From an uncultured bacterium (GTDB lineage: Bacteria > Bacillota > Clostridia > Oscillospirales > Oscillospiraceae): a stretch of 64,000 nt of DNA. Positions within the stretch are counted from its first letter, which is position 1. Each line of letters begins with the position of its first letter. Of this stretch, positions 52,781-60,434 are shown piece after piece. A model generated the notes under the pieces. It was given only the letters and a program-made list of their open reading frames with translations. It made no database searches and was not told where the DNA came from. The position numbers and the translations under genes are program-made. Location of the stretch: NCBI GenBank assembly GCA_946548895.1, contig CAMNQF010000003.1:62001-126000 (forward strand), in the 5' to 3' direction.

Positions 52781-53751
52781 GCAAAACTGTGAAAGGAAAG
52801 AAGGTGAAAGCGGTGCCTGTGTGGATGGGTATATTAGTGTTCCTGTTGGCCTTTGGCGCCGGCGCGGCGTCAAAAGCCGTTCTCAAGCCCGGATGGTCAA
52901 GGGATTATTCCGTCCAGTGGAGCGACGCGCTGGGAACGCTGAAAGCCGATATTCCCTATGGAGAGGGTGAGGCCAATAAGTTTGACCTCTACCTCCCCGC
53001 CAACGGCGGCAGGGAAAGCTATGGCCTGGTGGTCTATCTCCACGCGGGCGGCTTCACCACGGGCGACAAGGCGGATGACAGGGATATGCTGGCATGGCTG
53101 TGCTCCAAGGGCCATGTGGCGGCCGGCATTAACTACACCCTGCGCACCGAGACGAACAGCGCCAGCGTCCTGACCCAGTCCAACGAGATCAAGGCGGCGA
53201 TGCCCAAGGTTGTCGCCGCTGCCGTGGAGGCCGGTTATCCCATCGGCAAGATGGCGGTGGCGGGCGGCTCGGCGGGACACGCCCTGGCCATGATCTACGC
53301 CTACCGCGATGGGGCCGAGGCCCCGGCGCCTGTGGTGCTCACCTTCGGCGCGGTGGGGCCGTCCAGCTTCTATCAGGAGGATTGGGGCATTTTTGGCCTG
53401 AATCAGAGCGACGAGGCCTGCGTGGCGCTGTTCAGCGTGATGGCTGGGGTCGAGATCGCGCCGGAGGAGGTGGCGGACGGTACTTATCTGGAAAAGGTGA
53501 AGCCCATCGCCGCCGCCGAATGGGTCAGCCAGAACCCTGTCCCCGCAGTAGTCGCCTACGGAACCCATGACCGGATGCAGCCGTTTTTAGCCTCCCTCCG
53601 GCTCAAGACCGCTCTGGAAAAGAACCATGTGGATCACAAATACTTCGAGCTTCCCCACTCCGGCCACGGGTTGCAAAACGATGACGCAATCTCCAGACAG
53701 TGGATGGAGGCGATTGATGAGTATCTGGACAAGTATATGCCGGTGGAATAG
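52777..53751 (+). CDS. Membrane-anchored alpha/beta hydrolase
   Basis: The 324-residue product has an N-terminal membrane helix (VWMGILVFLLAFGAGAASKA, about 15-34), then an esterase-type alpha/beta hydrolase: oxyanion motif YLHAGGF at 88-93, nucleophile elbow GGSAG with Ser165, a GTHDRM Asp and HSGHGL His near the C-terminus. It probably cleaves an ester or similar bond outside the membrane. ATG at 52777 overlaps the upstream peptide stop. GC-rich coding here contrasts with the AT-rich regulators next door. Confidence 0.83.
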   Translation: MSKTVKGKKVKAVPVWMGILVFLLAFGAGAASKAVLKPGWSRDYSVQWSDALGTLKADIPYGEGEANKFDLYLPANGGRESYGLVVYLHAGGFTTGDKADDRDMLAWLCSKGHVAAGINYTLRTETNSASVLTQSNEIKAAMPKVVAAAVEAGYPIGKMAVAGGSAGHALAMIYAYRDGAEAPAPVVLTFGAVGPSSFYQEDWGIFGLNQSDEACVALFSVMAGVEIAPEEVADGTYLEKVKPIAAAEWVSQNPVPAVVAYGTHDRMQPFLASLRLKTALEKNHVDHKYFELPHSGHGLQNDDAISRQWMEAIDEYLDKYMPVE

Positions 53752-53768
53752 GGAGGTAAAGAAAGATT

Positions 53769-53804
53769 CCGCCCCAGACTCAATGAGAGACTGAGGCGGT
53801 TTTT
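53769..53804 (+). terminator. Terminator of the hydrolase operon
   Basis: CCGCCCCAGACTCA pairs imperfectly with TGAGAGACTGAGGCGG, followed by TTTTT. Confidence 0.7.
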
Positions 53805-53839
53805 CTGCTGTGTGAGCTGGCTCTATGATAGCCGAACGA

Positions 53840-54436
53840 TCATTTTTGTTCTGTGACAGTGTCGCCCTTCCGGTTTTTGGCCCTGCAAATCAGCTGCGTC
53901 ATCGTCCCCATGGGGCAGTAGACGCACCAGCTGCGGGGCTTGAACAGTACCATCGTTACCAGGCCGAGAACGGTGGACGTCAGCATAACGCTGTAGAACC
54001 CAAACGCGAACTGTGCCACGCCGGGATGGAACAGCGTCCCGTGGTAGGCCCAGTTCCAGGGGAGCTTGAACGTCCAGAGCAGCGTCACCACCTGCCGCAG
54101 ATCCTGCGCGCCGGCGAACACCAGGTAAGTATTCCACAGCATCTGGAAGAACATAATAAAAAAGAAAATCAGGAAACCATAGCGGAACCATTTGCTTTTC
54201 ATCCACCGGGGTATATCCTTTTTCCGGGACAGGCCGAACCGCCCGCCCAGCAGGCCGAATATCTGTCCCCTGCCGCAGTAGCGGTTGCAGTACCCCTTTG
54301 TGCCGCGGGCGGCGGCAATGATCAGCGGGATAAAAAAGAACAGCAGGCCCAGCCAGGCGAACAGGATGTTGAAGAATCCCAGCACCAGATAGGTCAGCTC
54401 GACGATCCACAGGTAATCATACCAGCGTTTTTTCAT
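53840..54436 (-). CDS. NapH-like 4Fe-4S membrane protein
   Basis: The 198-residue product has about four membrane segments and two cytoplasmic cysteine motifs, GYCNRYCGRGQ near 48-58 and WCVYCPMGTMTQLIC near 172-186, the pattern of truncated NapH/CcoG/NosR-type polyferredoxin membrane proteins. It likely relays electrons across or along the membrane to or from the ferredoxin encoded next to it; the two genes overlap by 4 bp (ATGA). The final acceptor is not encoded here. Confidence 0.78.
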   Translation of the reverse strand: MKKRWYDYLWIVELTYLVLGFFNILFAWLGLLFFFIPLIIAAARGTKGYCNRYCGRGQIFGLLGGRFGLSRKKDIPRWMKSKWFRYGFLIFFFIMFFQMLWNTYLVFAGAQDLRQVVTLLWTFKLPWNWAYHGTLFHPGVAQFAFGFYSVMLTSTVLGLVTMVLFKPRSWCVYCPMGTMTQLICRAKNRKGDTVTEQK

Positions 54437-54639
54437 GGCCGCACCTCCTGAATCTCAATGACCGACGCGGGGCACTCCTTTGCGCATTTGCCGCAGCCCA
54501 CGCACTTGTCCGCATTGACCACCGCCCTGACGCCGCGCCAGATCTGAATGGCGGACAGCGGACAGACCTTTGCGCAGCAGCCGCAGGCGACACAGGCGGT
54601 ATCGTCTACGACAGCCCGCCGCTTGATTCTCGTTTCCAT
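54433..54639 (-). CDS. 2[4Fe-4S] ferredoxin-like protein
   Basis: The 68-residue product has two cluster motifs, CVACGCCAKVCP and CVGCGKCAKECP. ATG at 54639 (METRIKRR) follows GAGGGGG; the longer frame is untranslated leader. It is the probable electron donor or acceptor of the NapH-like membrane protein encoded downstream. Confidence 0.9.
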   Translation of the reverse strand: METRIKRRAVVDDTACVACGCCAKVCPLSAIQIWRGVRAVVNADKCVGCGKCAKECPASVIEIQEVRP

Positions 54640-54670
54640 GGCGGAACCCCCTCTTGGATTTGGTGAGTCT

Positions 54671-54711
54671 ATTATACTGGCCGACCCACTTTTTACTGTG
54701 ATGAAATCACA
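54671..54711 (-). promoter_or_regulatory. TATAAT box and CRP/FNR-like palindrome before the ferredoxin
   Basis: TATAAT on the minus strand at 54671-54676, with a 15-bp palindrome TGTGA-TGAAA-TCACA at 54697-54711 covering the -35 position. The half-sites match those of CRP/FNR-family proteins, but the 5-bp centre is one base shorter than the classic spacing. Confidence 0.5.
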
Positions 54712-54778
54712 TAAGATTTTATGAGGAGGAGAAAGAAAAAAGCCCGGACCGTCAACTGACAATTTGGGCCCTTTTCTG

Positions 54779-55840
54779 TCACCATTTGCTCAAAATTTTG
54801 CCATACATCTGCTGTTTGCTCCGCTCAAACCGCTGGACTACCAGCATAACGTGGTCCCCCGCTTGGAAGTCGGAATCCTCATGCTGATAGGAGTAGTTGC
54901 ACATACACAGGGTCCCATCGGGCAGGTTGCAGAACACCCCGCCCCCATATTTCCCGGCAATCACCGCGTAACGGCGGCTGCCCACCGGGTGGCGCAGTTC
55001 CGCGCCCTCAAAGGGGTTGGGCTCCGTCTCCTTCACCGAGATCAACAGCTCCCGTTTGGCGGCGTCGTAGCCCTTTACGATACAATCCAGCTCGTCGCCG
55101 GGATGATACTCCGTCCGCAGGTCGGCGATGGCGGTATAGCGCAGCTCCCGCTGGGTGAGGGACACGTCGTGGCCATAGCACTCCGCCAGGCACCGCCGGG
55201 GGCCCACGGCCAGCATCCGGCACTTTACTCGGGCCCCCGTCCGGCACAGGTCGGGTCGGTGGGCGAAAAAGTACCGCTGGGTCCGGGCGGCCTGCCGCCG
55301 GGAGGCAATGGCGTAACCGCCCTCGCGGTCCACCTTGGTGATGATGAAGTCAATGGTGGCGCCCATCATGTTCTGAAGCACATAGTCCGGGCGGGCCTCG
55401 TCGATCCACATCTCGGTGGCCGGAATGTAGACGGGCACCCGGTAGAGCAGCACCACCACGCAGTACATAGTGCGCCGCTCCACCCGGCCGGTCTCCCGGC
55501 TGCGCACGTTCATGGAGTGGGGGTCCGCGCCGATGACGGTGCCGGACAGGGCGCTGCGGCCGCGAAAGGAGGCATAGATGGAGCTCCACGCCTGGCGCTC
55601 CTCGGCGGTAAGGTCCCGGTCCACCTCGCGGAAGTCCATGGCGAAGAAGTTCTGGCGGTCCGTCAGGGGCGGCGCGGGGGGCGTATCCCCGTCCGGCGGC
55701 TCCGGGGGCGGGCCGCCGTCGGGTGCGTCCATGTCCTGGGGCGGCTCCCCCGATGGGGCGGTGGCTTCCTCCCCAGCCTGCTCCATCAGTCCGGCGGTCT
55801 GCTCGGGTTCCTCTGCGGGGGTAATTTTCTTCTTTGGCAT
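54779..55840 (-). CDS. S1-like RNA-binding protein of integrative elements
   Basis: The 353-residue product has a Pro/Glu-rich N-terminus and then OB-fold/S1-like stretches: SALSGTVIGADPHSMNVRSR, GATIDFIITKVDREGGYAIA and the most S1-like one, HPGDELDCIVKGYDAAKREL followed by LISVKETEPNPF. Proteins of this kind are encoded in clostridial conjugative elements; their role is unknown. ATG at 55840 follows AAGGAGG. It lies 31 bp downstream of the DUF5697 gene. Confidence 0.75.
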   Translation of the reverse strand: MPKKKITPAEEPEQTAGLMEQAGEEATAPSGEPPQDMDAPDGGPPPEPPDGDTPPAPPLTDRQNFFAMDFREVDRDLTAEERQAWSSIYASFRGRSALSGTVIGADPHSMNVRSRETGRVERRTMYCVVVLLYRVPVYIPATEMWIDEARPDYVLQNMMGATIDFIITKVDREGGYAIASRRQAARTQRYFFAHRPDLCRTGARVKCRMLAVGPRRCLAECYGHDVSLTQRELRYTAIADLRTEYHPGDELDCIVKGYDAAKRELLISVKETEPNPFEGAELRHPVGSRRYAVIAGKYGGGVFCNLPDGTLCMCNYSYQHEDSDFQAGDHVMLVVQRFERSKQQMYGKILSKW

Positions 55841-55871
55841 AATCAGATCCTCCTTGTGGTGTGATATATCT

Positions 55872-56402
55872 TCATGGCCCATTGGAGCCATAGAAGCGAT
55901 GGGAGCCGTCCGATTGGCGGGCGGCGAAAAAGTGCTTGGAAGGCAGCGTCAGCCCTTTGGGGGGTTCGCCGCTGTCCGCGATCCAGACGATGCGCTCCGC
56001 TTTGCCCCGCTCCAGCAGCTCGGCAGGGGCGGCATCCAGCGAGGCCACGGTGAAGGGCCGGAGCTCATCCCCGCCGTAGGCGAAGCACAGCAGCCGGGGC
56101 GGTTCCCGGCTGCTGCTGAACTCCTGGGGCTTGCCCCCGGTGAGCTCGATCATCACGTCAATGGCCTCCAAACGGCGGCTATCCGGCTGGGCGTTGGACA
56201 GCCAGACCATCCCACCGTCCATCCGCACATCGGCGGTACCCGCACGCAGCTGCCGCAGCATGGCGTCCATGCGGGCCTGGGTGATCTCAAAGCTGTCCTG
56301 TTGGAACCGCCCCCGCACCAGGGCGTGGAGCTGCCGCCGGCGGACGCAGTTCAGCTTTTTCAGCGTATCCAGGATGAATCTCTGCTGTATGGACAAAAAC
56401 AT
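55872..56402 (-). CDS. DUF5697-family protein
   Basis: The 176-residue product starts MFLSIQQRFILDTLKKLNCV followed by RRRQLHALVRGRF, a winged-helix-like start typical of DUF5697 proteins in integrative elements of gut Clostridia; the rest (LLCFAYGGDELRPFTVASLD) is of unknown role. ATG at 56402 follows GGAGGTG. It is the second intact element-type gene beside the S1-like gene. Confidence 0.65.
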   Translation of the reverse strand: MFLSIQQRFILDTLKKLNCVRRRQLHALVRGRFQQDSFEITQARMDAMLRQLRAGTADVRMDGGMVWLSNAQPDSRRLEAIDVMIELTGGKPQEFSSSREPPRLLCFAYGGDELRPFTVASLDAAPAELLERGKAERIVWIADSGEPPKGLTLPSKHFFAARQSDGSHRFYGSNGP

Positions 56403-56407
56403 GGCCG

Positions 56408-56763
56408 TCACCTCCCGTCTTCTGGGGCCCCCATGTGAACCCAGCGAAGCGGTTCACATGGGGAGAGGAGGAGCGGCGAAGTGAGTGAGCCTTCGGCGTC
56501 AGCCGGAGGTGAGGGATACGGAGCCCGCGACGACGAGCGCAGGCCGTTCAAATACGGGTCTACCATCAGGTCGCTCTCGCTCTCCGCGATGCAGTTGAAA
56601 ATGGTGGCCATAGTATAGGCGGTAGAGTTCTTCACCGGCCTGTCCAGGTTGGCGTGTAGCTTGGCCTCGGCGGCCTGCAAGATCGTGTATGGTAAATACT
56701 TTGCACGTCCGTCTGCCGCATCAGCGGGAAGGACGGGCGCTCTTTCATGGTCGCGGCCCTCAT
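56408..56763 (-). pseudogene. Frameshifted integrative-element gene
   Basis: From ATG 56763 (GGAGG upstream) the frame reads MRAATMKERPSFPLMRQTDV and then leaves; the next frame continues KYLPYTILQAAEAKLHANLD and RPVKNSTAYTMATIFNCIAE to DLMVDPYLNG. One missing base in TTT (plus 56700-56702) explains the shift. The following 110 bp, up to the stop, is repeat-like sequence (with a CCCCATGTGAACC hairpin) rather than gene. Family unnamed. Confidence 0.6.
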
Positions 56764-56796
56764 GAAAATACCTCCATTCGGCGGACCAACTGACCC

Positions 56797-56825
56797 TTGA
56801 TATTTTGATAAAATTCTGATAAAAT
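56797..56825 (+). promoter_or_regulatory. Promoter of the toxin-antitoxin pair
   Basis: TTGATA (56797-56802), a 17-bp spacer and TAAAAT (56820-56825). TTTTGATAAAATTCTGATAA repeats TGATAAAAT-like units, a possible antitoxin operator. Confidence 0.75.
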
Positions 56826-56851
56826 AACGGCAGTGAAAAGGAGGGGTTCTT

Positions 56852-57124
56852 ATGATGCATATTCGTCCCGTTTCAGATTTGAGAAACAAGTTTCCCGAAA
56901 TTGAACAGACCGTATTGAAAAACGGGGAACCCGTTTATTTGACAAAAAACGGCTACGGTTCCATGGTGCTTCTCAGCTTGGAACAGTACGCCGCGCTGAC
57001 TGATGATGTGGAACTGGCGTTAGATGAGGCGGATAAGGCGGCGGAGCTATCCGACGTGCGCTATTCCGGACAGGAAGTGTTCAGCCGGGTAAGGAGGCGT
57101 ATCCGTGAACGGAAGGCGCTATAA
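56852..57124 (+). CDS. Phd/YefM-type antitoxin
   Basis: The 90-residue product starts MMHIRPVSDLRNKFPEIEQT and contains PVYLTKNGYGSMVLLSLEQY, the Phd/YefM DNA-binding fold, with a C-terminal tail (RVRRRIRERKAL) that wraps the toxin. It represses its own promoter and neutralises the toxin encoded next. AGGAGGGG precedes the ATG pair at 56852/56855. Confidence 0.9.
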   Translation: MMHIRPVSDLRNKFPEIEQTVLKNGEPVYLTKNGYGSMVLLSLEQYAALTDDVELALDEADKAAELSDVRYSGQEVFSRVRRRIRERKAL

Positions 57125-57419
57125 GCTGAGTATCCTCCTCCTGTTTGAGGATGACTTAAATGAGATCGCGGATTATATCACCTACCGTTTGAGGAATCCG
57201 CCGGCGGCGGAGCACCTGGTGGATGAGGTGGAACGGGCTATTGAAGACCGGCTGGACTGTGCGGAATCCTTTGAACCGTACCGTTCCAGCCGCGAGCGCA
57301 AATACCCTTATTACCGCATCCAGGTCAAGAACTTCTCCATCTTTTACGTGGTGATCGGCAATACCATGGAAGTGCGCCGTATGATTTACAGCCGGCGCAA
57401 TTTGAAAGATTTGATTTGA
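57105..57419 (+). CDS. RelE/ParE-type toxin
   Basis: The 104-residue product (LEDDLNEIADYITYRLRNP-like core: FEDDLNEIADYITYRLRNPP; SRERKYPYYRIQVKNFSIFY; EVRRMIYSRRNLKDLI) is a RelE/ParE-superfamily toxin with the usual C-terminal VRRMIYSRRN strand. The GTG start at 57105 lies inside the antitoxin gene, giving a 20-bp overlap. Whether it cuts mRNA or hits gyrase is not clear from sequence. Confidence 0.9.
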   Translation: MNGRRYKLSILLLFEDDLNEIADYITYRLRNPPAAEHLVDEVERAIEDRLDCAESFEPYRSSRERKYPYYRIQVKNFSIFYVVIGNTMEVRRMIYSRRNLKDLI

Positions 57420-57420
57420 G

Positions 57421-57455
57421 AAAGCCCGCCGGGATTTATCTCCCCGGCGGGCTTT
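57421..57455. terminator. Terminator of the toxin-antitoxin operon
   Basis: A 13-bp stem (AAAGCCCGCCGGG and complement) with T-rich flank after the toxin stop. Confidence 0.85.
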
Positions 57456-57550
57456 CTTCATCCTCATTGTCGCTACCCACCACGCTGTCAGGCCCCAGCT
57501 CCACCATGCCCAAACCTTGGTCTTGGTCGGTGAGCTGAGAAGCTGTACCA
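57436..57550 (-). pseudogene. 3' remnant of an integrative-element gene
   Basis: The minus-strand frame reads ASQLTDQDQGLGMVELGPDS and VVGSDNEDEESPPGR before its TAA at 57436, protein-like composition without an upstream gene. It overlaps the toxin terminator and is cut off where the transposase remnant begins. Source gene unknown. Confidence 0.4.
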
Positions 57551-57602
57551 ATAGATAAAAAGGTGCTATAGATACAGAAAAATGAGAGACGCAGTTATGC
57601 GA

Positions 57603-57855
57603 GCGATTTGAGCGACGGTCAATGGGCGGTCATAATCTGCTGGCGGTGGTAGTTTATGCTGTCAATATACATGATACCAAGGCAGGAATTTGGGCTGCGA
57701 AAAAAGCATTTGAGACCTATCCATCTATTCAGCGGTTTTGTGCTGATGCCGGATACCGCAAAACCTTTGAGCAGGATGTTTCCAGTGAACTGGGGCTTGG
57801 CGTCGATATTTCGGCGCGCATCAAGTCTGTATGGGAGGTCCTGACCCCGCGCTTT
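57603..57855 (+). pseudogene. IS5-type transposase remnant
   Basis: The plus-strand frame contains GHNLLAVVVYAVNIHDTKAG, FETYPSIQRFCADAGYRKTF and SSELGLGVDISARIKSVWEV, the DDE-domain core of IS5-group (IS1182/IS5-like DUF4096-partner) transposases including the NIHDTKAG and ADAGYRK motifs. The 5' half and the conserved C-terminal RWRVERTFSW part are missing, so it is inactive. Confidence 0.8.
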
Positions 57856-57901
57856 TACTGGCAGGCTAGAATGGGATATCACGATCAGGAGCGTACAGAA
57901 G

Positions 57902-58669
57902 ATGTCAAATGACAAAGTATTTCAGATGGATTTTGAAAAGGTCTACGGACTTCTGGTGGATAAGGCCGTCAGGAAGGGGCGGACAAAAGCCGAGGTGGAT
58001 AAAGTTATCTGCTGGCTGACCGGGTACAACCCGGAACAGCTGGAGGCAGCCCGCTCCACCGGCCTCTGCTACGGAGACTTTTTTTATAAAGCGCCCCAGC
58101 CCAACCTGAACCGGGGACTGATCAAGGGCGTGGTCTGCGGCGTCCGGGGAGAGGAAGTCGAGGACCCGCTCATGCGAGAGATCCGCTACCTGAACAAGCT
58201 GATTGACGAACTGGCAAAGGGAAAGCCAATGGAGAAGATTCTGCGAGGGCAAGAGAAAACGGATATGTGGGTATGTTCCAAGTGCGGGCGGTCATTCAAA
58301 AACAGGGAGCAGAGCCACTACTGCGGGAAGGCTCCCGTGACGATTGAGGAATATATCGCCGCCCAGCCGGAGGAGGCGCAGAACTATCTTCGGCAGATCA
58401 ACGCCGCCATCAAAGCCAGCATCTCGGAGGCCAAAGAGAAAATTTCCTGGAGTATGCCCACCTACTGGAAAGGCCGCAACCTGATCCAGTTCGCGGCCTC
58501 TAAGCGGCACCTTGGTCTATACCCAGGCCCGGAGGCTGTGGAGGCGTTTGCCGGGCGTCTGACGGAGTATAAGACCAGCAAGGGCACGATCCAGCTCCCG
58601 TACAGTAAGCCGCTCCCGCTGGAGTTGATTGCAGAAATTGCGAAATGGTGCGAGGAAAAAGCCGAATAA
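57902..58669 (+). CDS. DUF2200-zinc ribbon-DUF1801 fusion protein
   Basis: The 255-residue product has an N-terminal DUF2200 domain ([40 protein letters not shown]), a Cys/His motif CSKCGR...HYC (C125, C128, H139, C141) and a C-terminal DUF1801/YdhG-like domain ([40 protein letters not shown]). The two parts are usually separate proteins; here they are joined through a possible metal site. Function unknown; DUF1801 relatives include frataxin-like iron chaperones. GAAGATGT context gives a modest ribosome site. Confidence 0.82.
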   Translation: MSNDKVFQMDFEKVYGLLVDKAVRKGRTKAEVDKVICWLTGYNPEQLEAARSTGLCYGDFFYKAPQPNLNRGLIKGVVCGVRGEEVEDPLMREIRYLNKLIDELAKGKPMEKILRGQEKTDMWVCSKCGRSFKNREQSHYCGKAPVTIEEYIAAQPEEAQNYLRQINAAIKASISEAKEKISWSMPTYWKGRNLIQFAASKRHLGLYPGPEAVEAFAGRLTEYKTSKGTIQLPYSKPLPLELIAEIAKWCEEKAE

Positions 58670-58682
58670 GTTAATAGGAAGG

Positions 58683-59006
58683 CTATTGCCTGTCCGCTGT
58701 TCCTTCACAGAGATTCCTCAAAGAATTCCCTTCTGTTGTGGGGCACCGCCAAAGCAGATATTGTGCGTACAGAGCCTCAAAGCCAGCTTCGGTGAGCTGA
58801 CCACAGCATTCTGCGGGGTCAATCCATACCCCTGTCAGCTGATAAAACTGCTGAACGGCCAAAATGATTGGTTGGCCGTCCCGGTCTACCGCCAGCAGGT
58901 AGCCGAAGTCGTCCGTTTCTCCCTGGCAGGAAATGTGGATGGTGTTCCTCCAGTTACCGCTACAGGCGGTCAGGAACAGGTATAGCTGTTTCGTGGATGA
59001 AGCCAT
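58683..59006 (-). CDS. Hypothetical protein
   Basis: The 107-residue product (MASSTKQLYLFLTACSGNWR; DDFGYLLAVDRDGQPIILAV; LTEAGFEALYAQYLLWRCPT) has a compact domain-like composition but no family I can name. AGAGG lies upstream of the ATG. It lies between the DUF2200-DUF1801 gene and the ATPase gene on the opposite strand. Moderately supported by codon use. Confidence 0.55.
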   Translation of the reverse strand: MASSTKQLYLFLTACSGNWRNTIHISCQGETDDFGYLLAVDRDGQPIILAVQQFYQLTGVWIDPAECCGQLTEAGFEALYAQYLLWRCPTTEGNSLRNLCEGTADRQ

Positions 59007-59085
59007 AGTATGATTGCCTCTAATGCAAAAACTAAAATTAAACTTTGCGAATAAACAGATATAGTTTGATATAGAATTAAAAGTA

Positions 59086-59115
59086 TTGACAGTGTTGCAG
59101 CTTATGTGATATGCT
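59086..59115 (+). promoter_or_regulatory. Promoter of the AAA/DUF4143 gene
   Basis: TTGACA (59086-59091), an 18-bp spacer and TATGCT (59110-59115), about 30 nt before the ATG; the upstream 50 bp are AT-rich. Confidence 0.65.
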
Positions 59116-59143
59116 TATAGCAGTACGAAACGAGGTGAAAACT

Positions 59144-60343
59144 ATGCTGATTCAAAGAGCGGAGTACTTGAACTTTTTGATTGAATGGAAGGAGCAGCAG
59201 ATCATCAAGGTAATCACTGGCATCCGGCGGTGCGGAAAATCTACCCTGTTTGAGCTGTTCCAGGAGCACTTGTTGTCCTGTGGCGTGACCACGGATCAGA
59301 TTATCACCATTAACTTCGAGGACGTGGACAACGAGCCGCTGTGTGGCTATAAAGAACTGTACGAATACGTCAAGGGCCGGATGGTTCCTGGAAAGATGAA
59401 CTATATCTTTTTGGACGAGATCCAGCACGTTTTCCACTATGAGAAAGCGGTGGACAGCTTATTTGTCCAGAAGAACGCGGATGTCTATATCACTGGCTCC
59501 AATGCCTACTTTATGTCCGGGGAGTTGGCAACCCTGCTTTCTGGCCGCTATGTGGAACTGAAAATGCTCCCGCTCTCTTTTGCTGAGTATGTCAGCGCCT
59601 TTCCGAATGCCAAGAGTAAAGAGGATCTGTACCGGGATTATATTTACAACAGCTCTTTCCCCTATACCGTCGGGCTGAAATCCAGGAAACAGATCCACAC
59701 CTACCTGGATGGACTTTACAACACGGTCGTCCTCAACGACATTGTGGAGCGACGGCGCATCCAAGACCCGGCCATGCTGAAAAGCGTGATCCGATTCTTG
59801 TTTGACAACATTGGAAATACCTGCACCGCCAAGCGGATCGCGGATGCCATGACCAGCGCCGGGCGGAAAATTGCCAGCCGTACCGTAGAAAACTACCTGG
59901 AGGGTATTACGGACAGTCTGTTGATGTATAAGGTGGGCCGGTTTGACATCAAGGGCAAGGAGTACCTGCGGCTTCTGGATAAGTATTATCTGGCGGATAT
60001 TGGACTGCGCTACTACCTGCTGGGCACCCGCAGCGTGGATCAAGGGCACATCCTTGAAAATGTGGTTTTTCTGGAGCTGCTGCGCCGTGGGTATCAGGTA
60101 TATATCGGCAAGGCCGGCTCCGCCGAGGTGGACTTTGTCGCCCAGGACTGTGACGGCAATATCGAATATTACCATGTGGCGCTGACGGTGCGGGAGGAGA
60201 GCACACTGGCCCGGGAACTGGCGCCGCTGGACTCCATCCCGGATCATAACCCCAAGTATCTGCTGGTGATGGACAACGATCCTCCAACCTCCCACAATGG
60301 AATTCGTCAGAAGTATGCGTTAGACTGGCTGTTGGAGAAATAA
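59144..60343 (+). CDS. AAA-family ATPase with DUF4143
   Basis: The 399-residue product has a Walker A GIRRCGKST at 26-34, Walker B YIFLDEIQH and a sensor region TGSNAYFMSGELATLLSGRY, followed by the C-terminal DUF4143 domain with a nuclease-like fold (VFLELLRRGYQVYIGKAGSA followed by EVDFV). This two-domain family is common in gut anaerobes and archaea; its role, perhaps DNA or defence related, is unproven. ATG at 59144 follows GAGGTGAAA. Confidence 0.88.
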   Translation: MLIQRAEYLNFLIEWKEQQIIKVITGIRRCGKSTLFELFQEHLLSCGVTTDQIITINFEDVDNEPLCGYKELYEYVKGRMVPGKMNYIFLDEIQHVFHYEKAVDSLFVQKNADVYITGSNAYFMSGELATLLSGRYVELKMLPLSFAEYVSAFPNAKSKEDLYRDYIYNSSFPYTVGLKSRKQIHTYLDGLYNTVVLNDIVERRRIQDPAMLKSVIRFLFDNIGNTCTAKRIADAMTSAGRKIASRTVENYLEGITDSLLMYKVGRFDIKGKEYLRLLDKYYLADIGLRYYLLGTRSVDQGHILENVVFLELLRRGYQVYIGKAGSAEVDFVAQDCDGNIEYYHVALTVREESTLARELAPLDSIPDHNPKYLLVMDNDPPTSHNGIRQKYALDWLLEK

Positions 60344-60399
60344 AACTATAGGGTGATACACATGAGTCAAATATTCCATGAAAAGTAAACCATGGCTGT

Positions 60400-60433
60400 G
60401 AACGCCGGCCCATGACGTTGTGGGCCGGCGTTC
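60400..60433. terminator. Bidirectional terminator after the ATPase gene
   Basis: A 13-bp perfect stem (GAACGCCGGCCCA and complement) between convergent units. Confidence 0.75.
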
Positions 60434-60434
60434 C

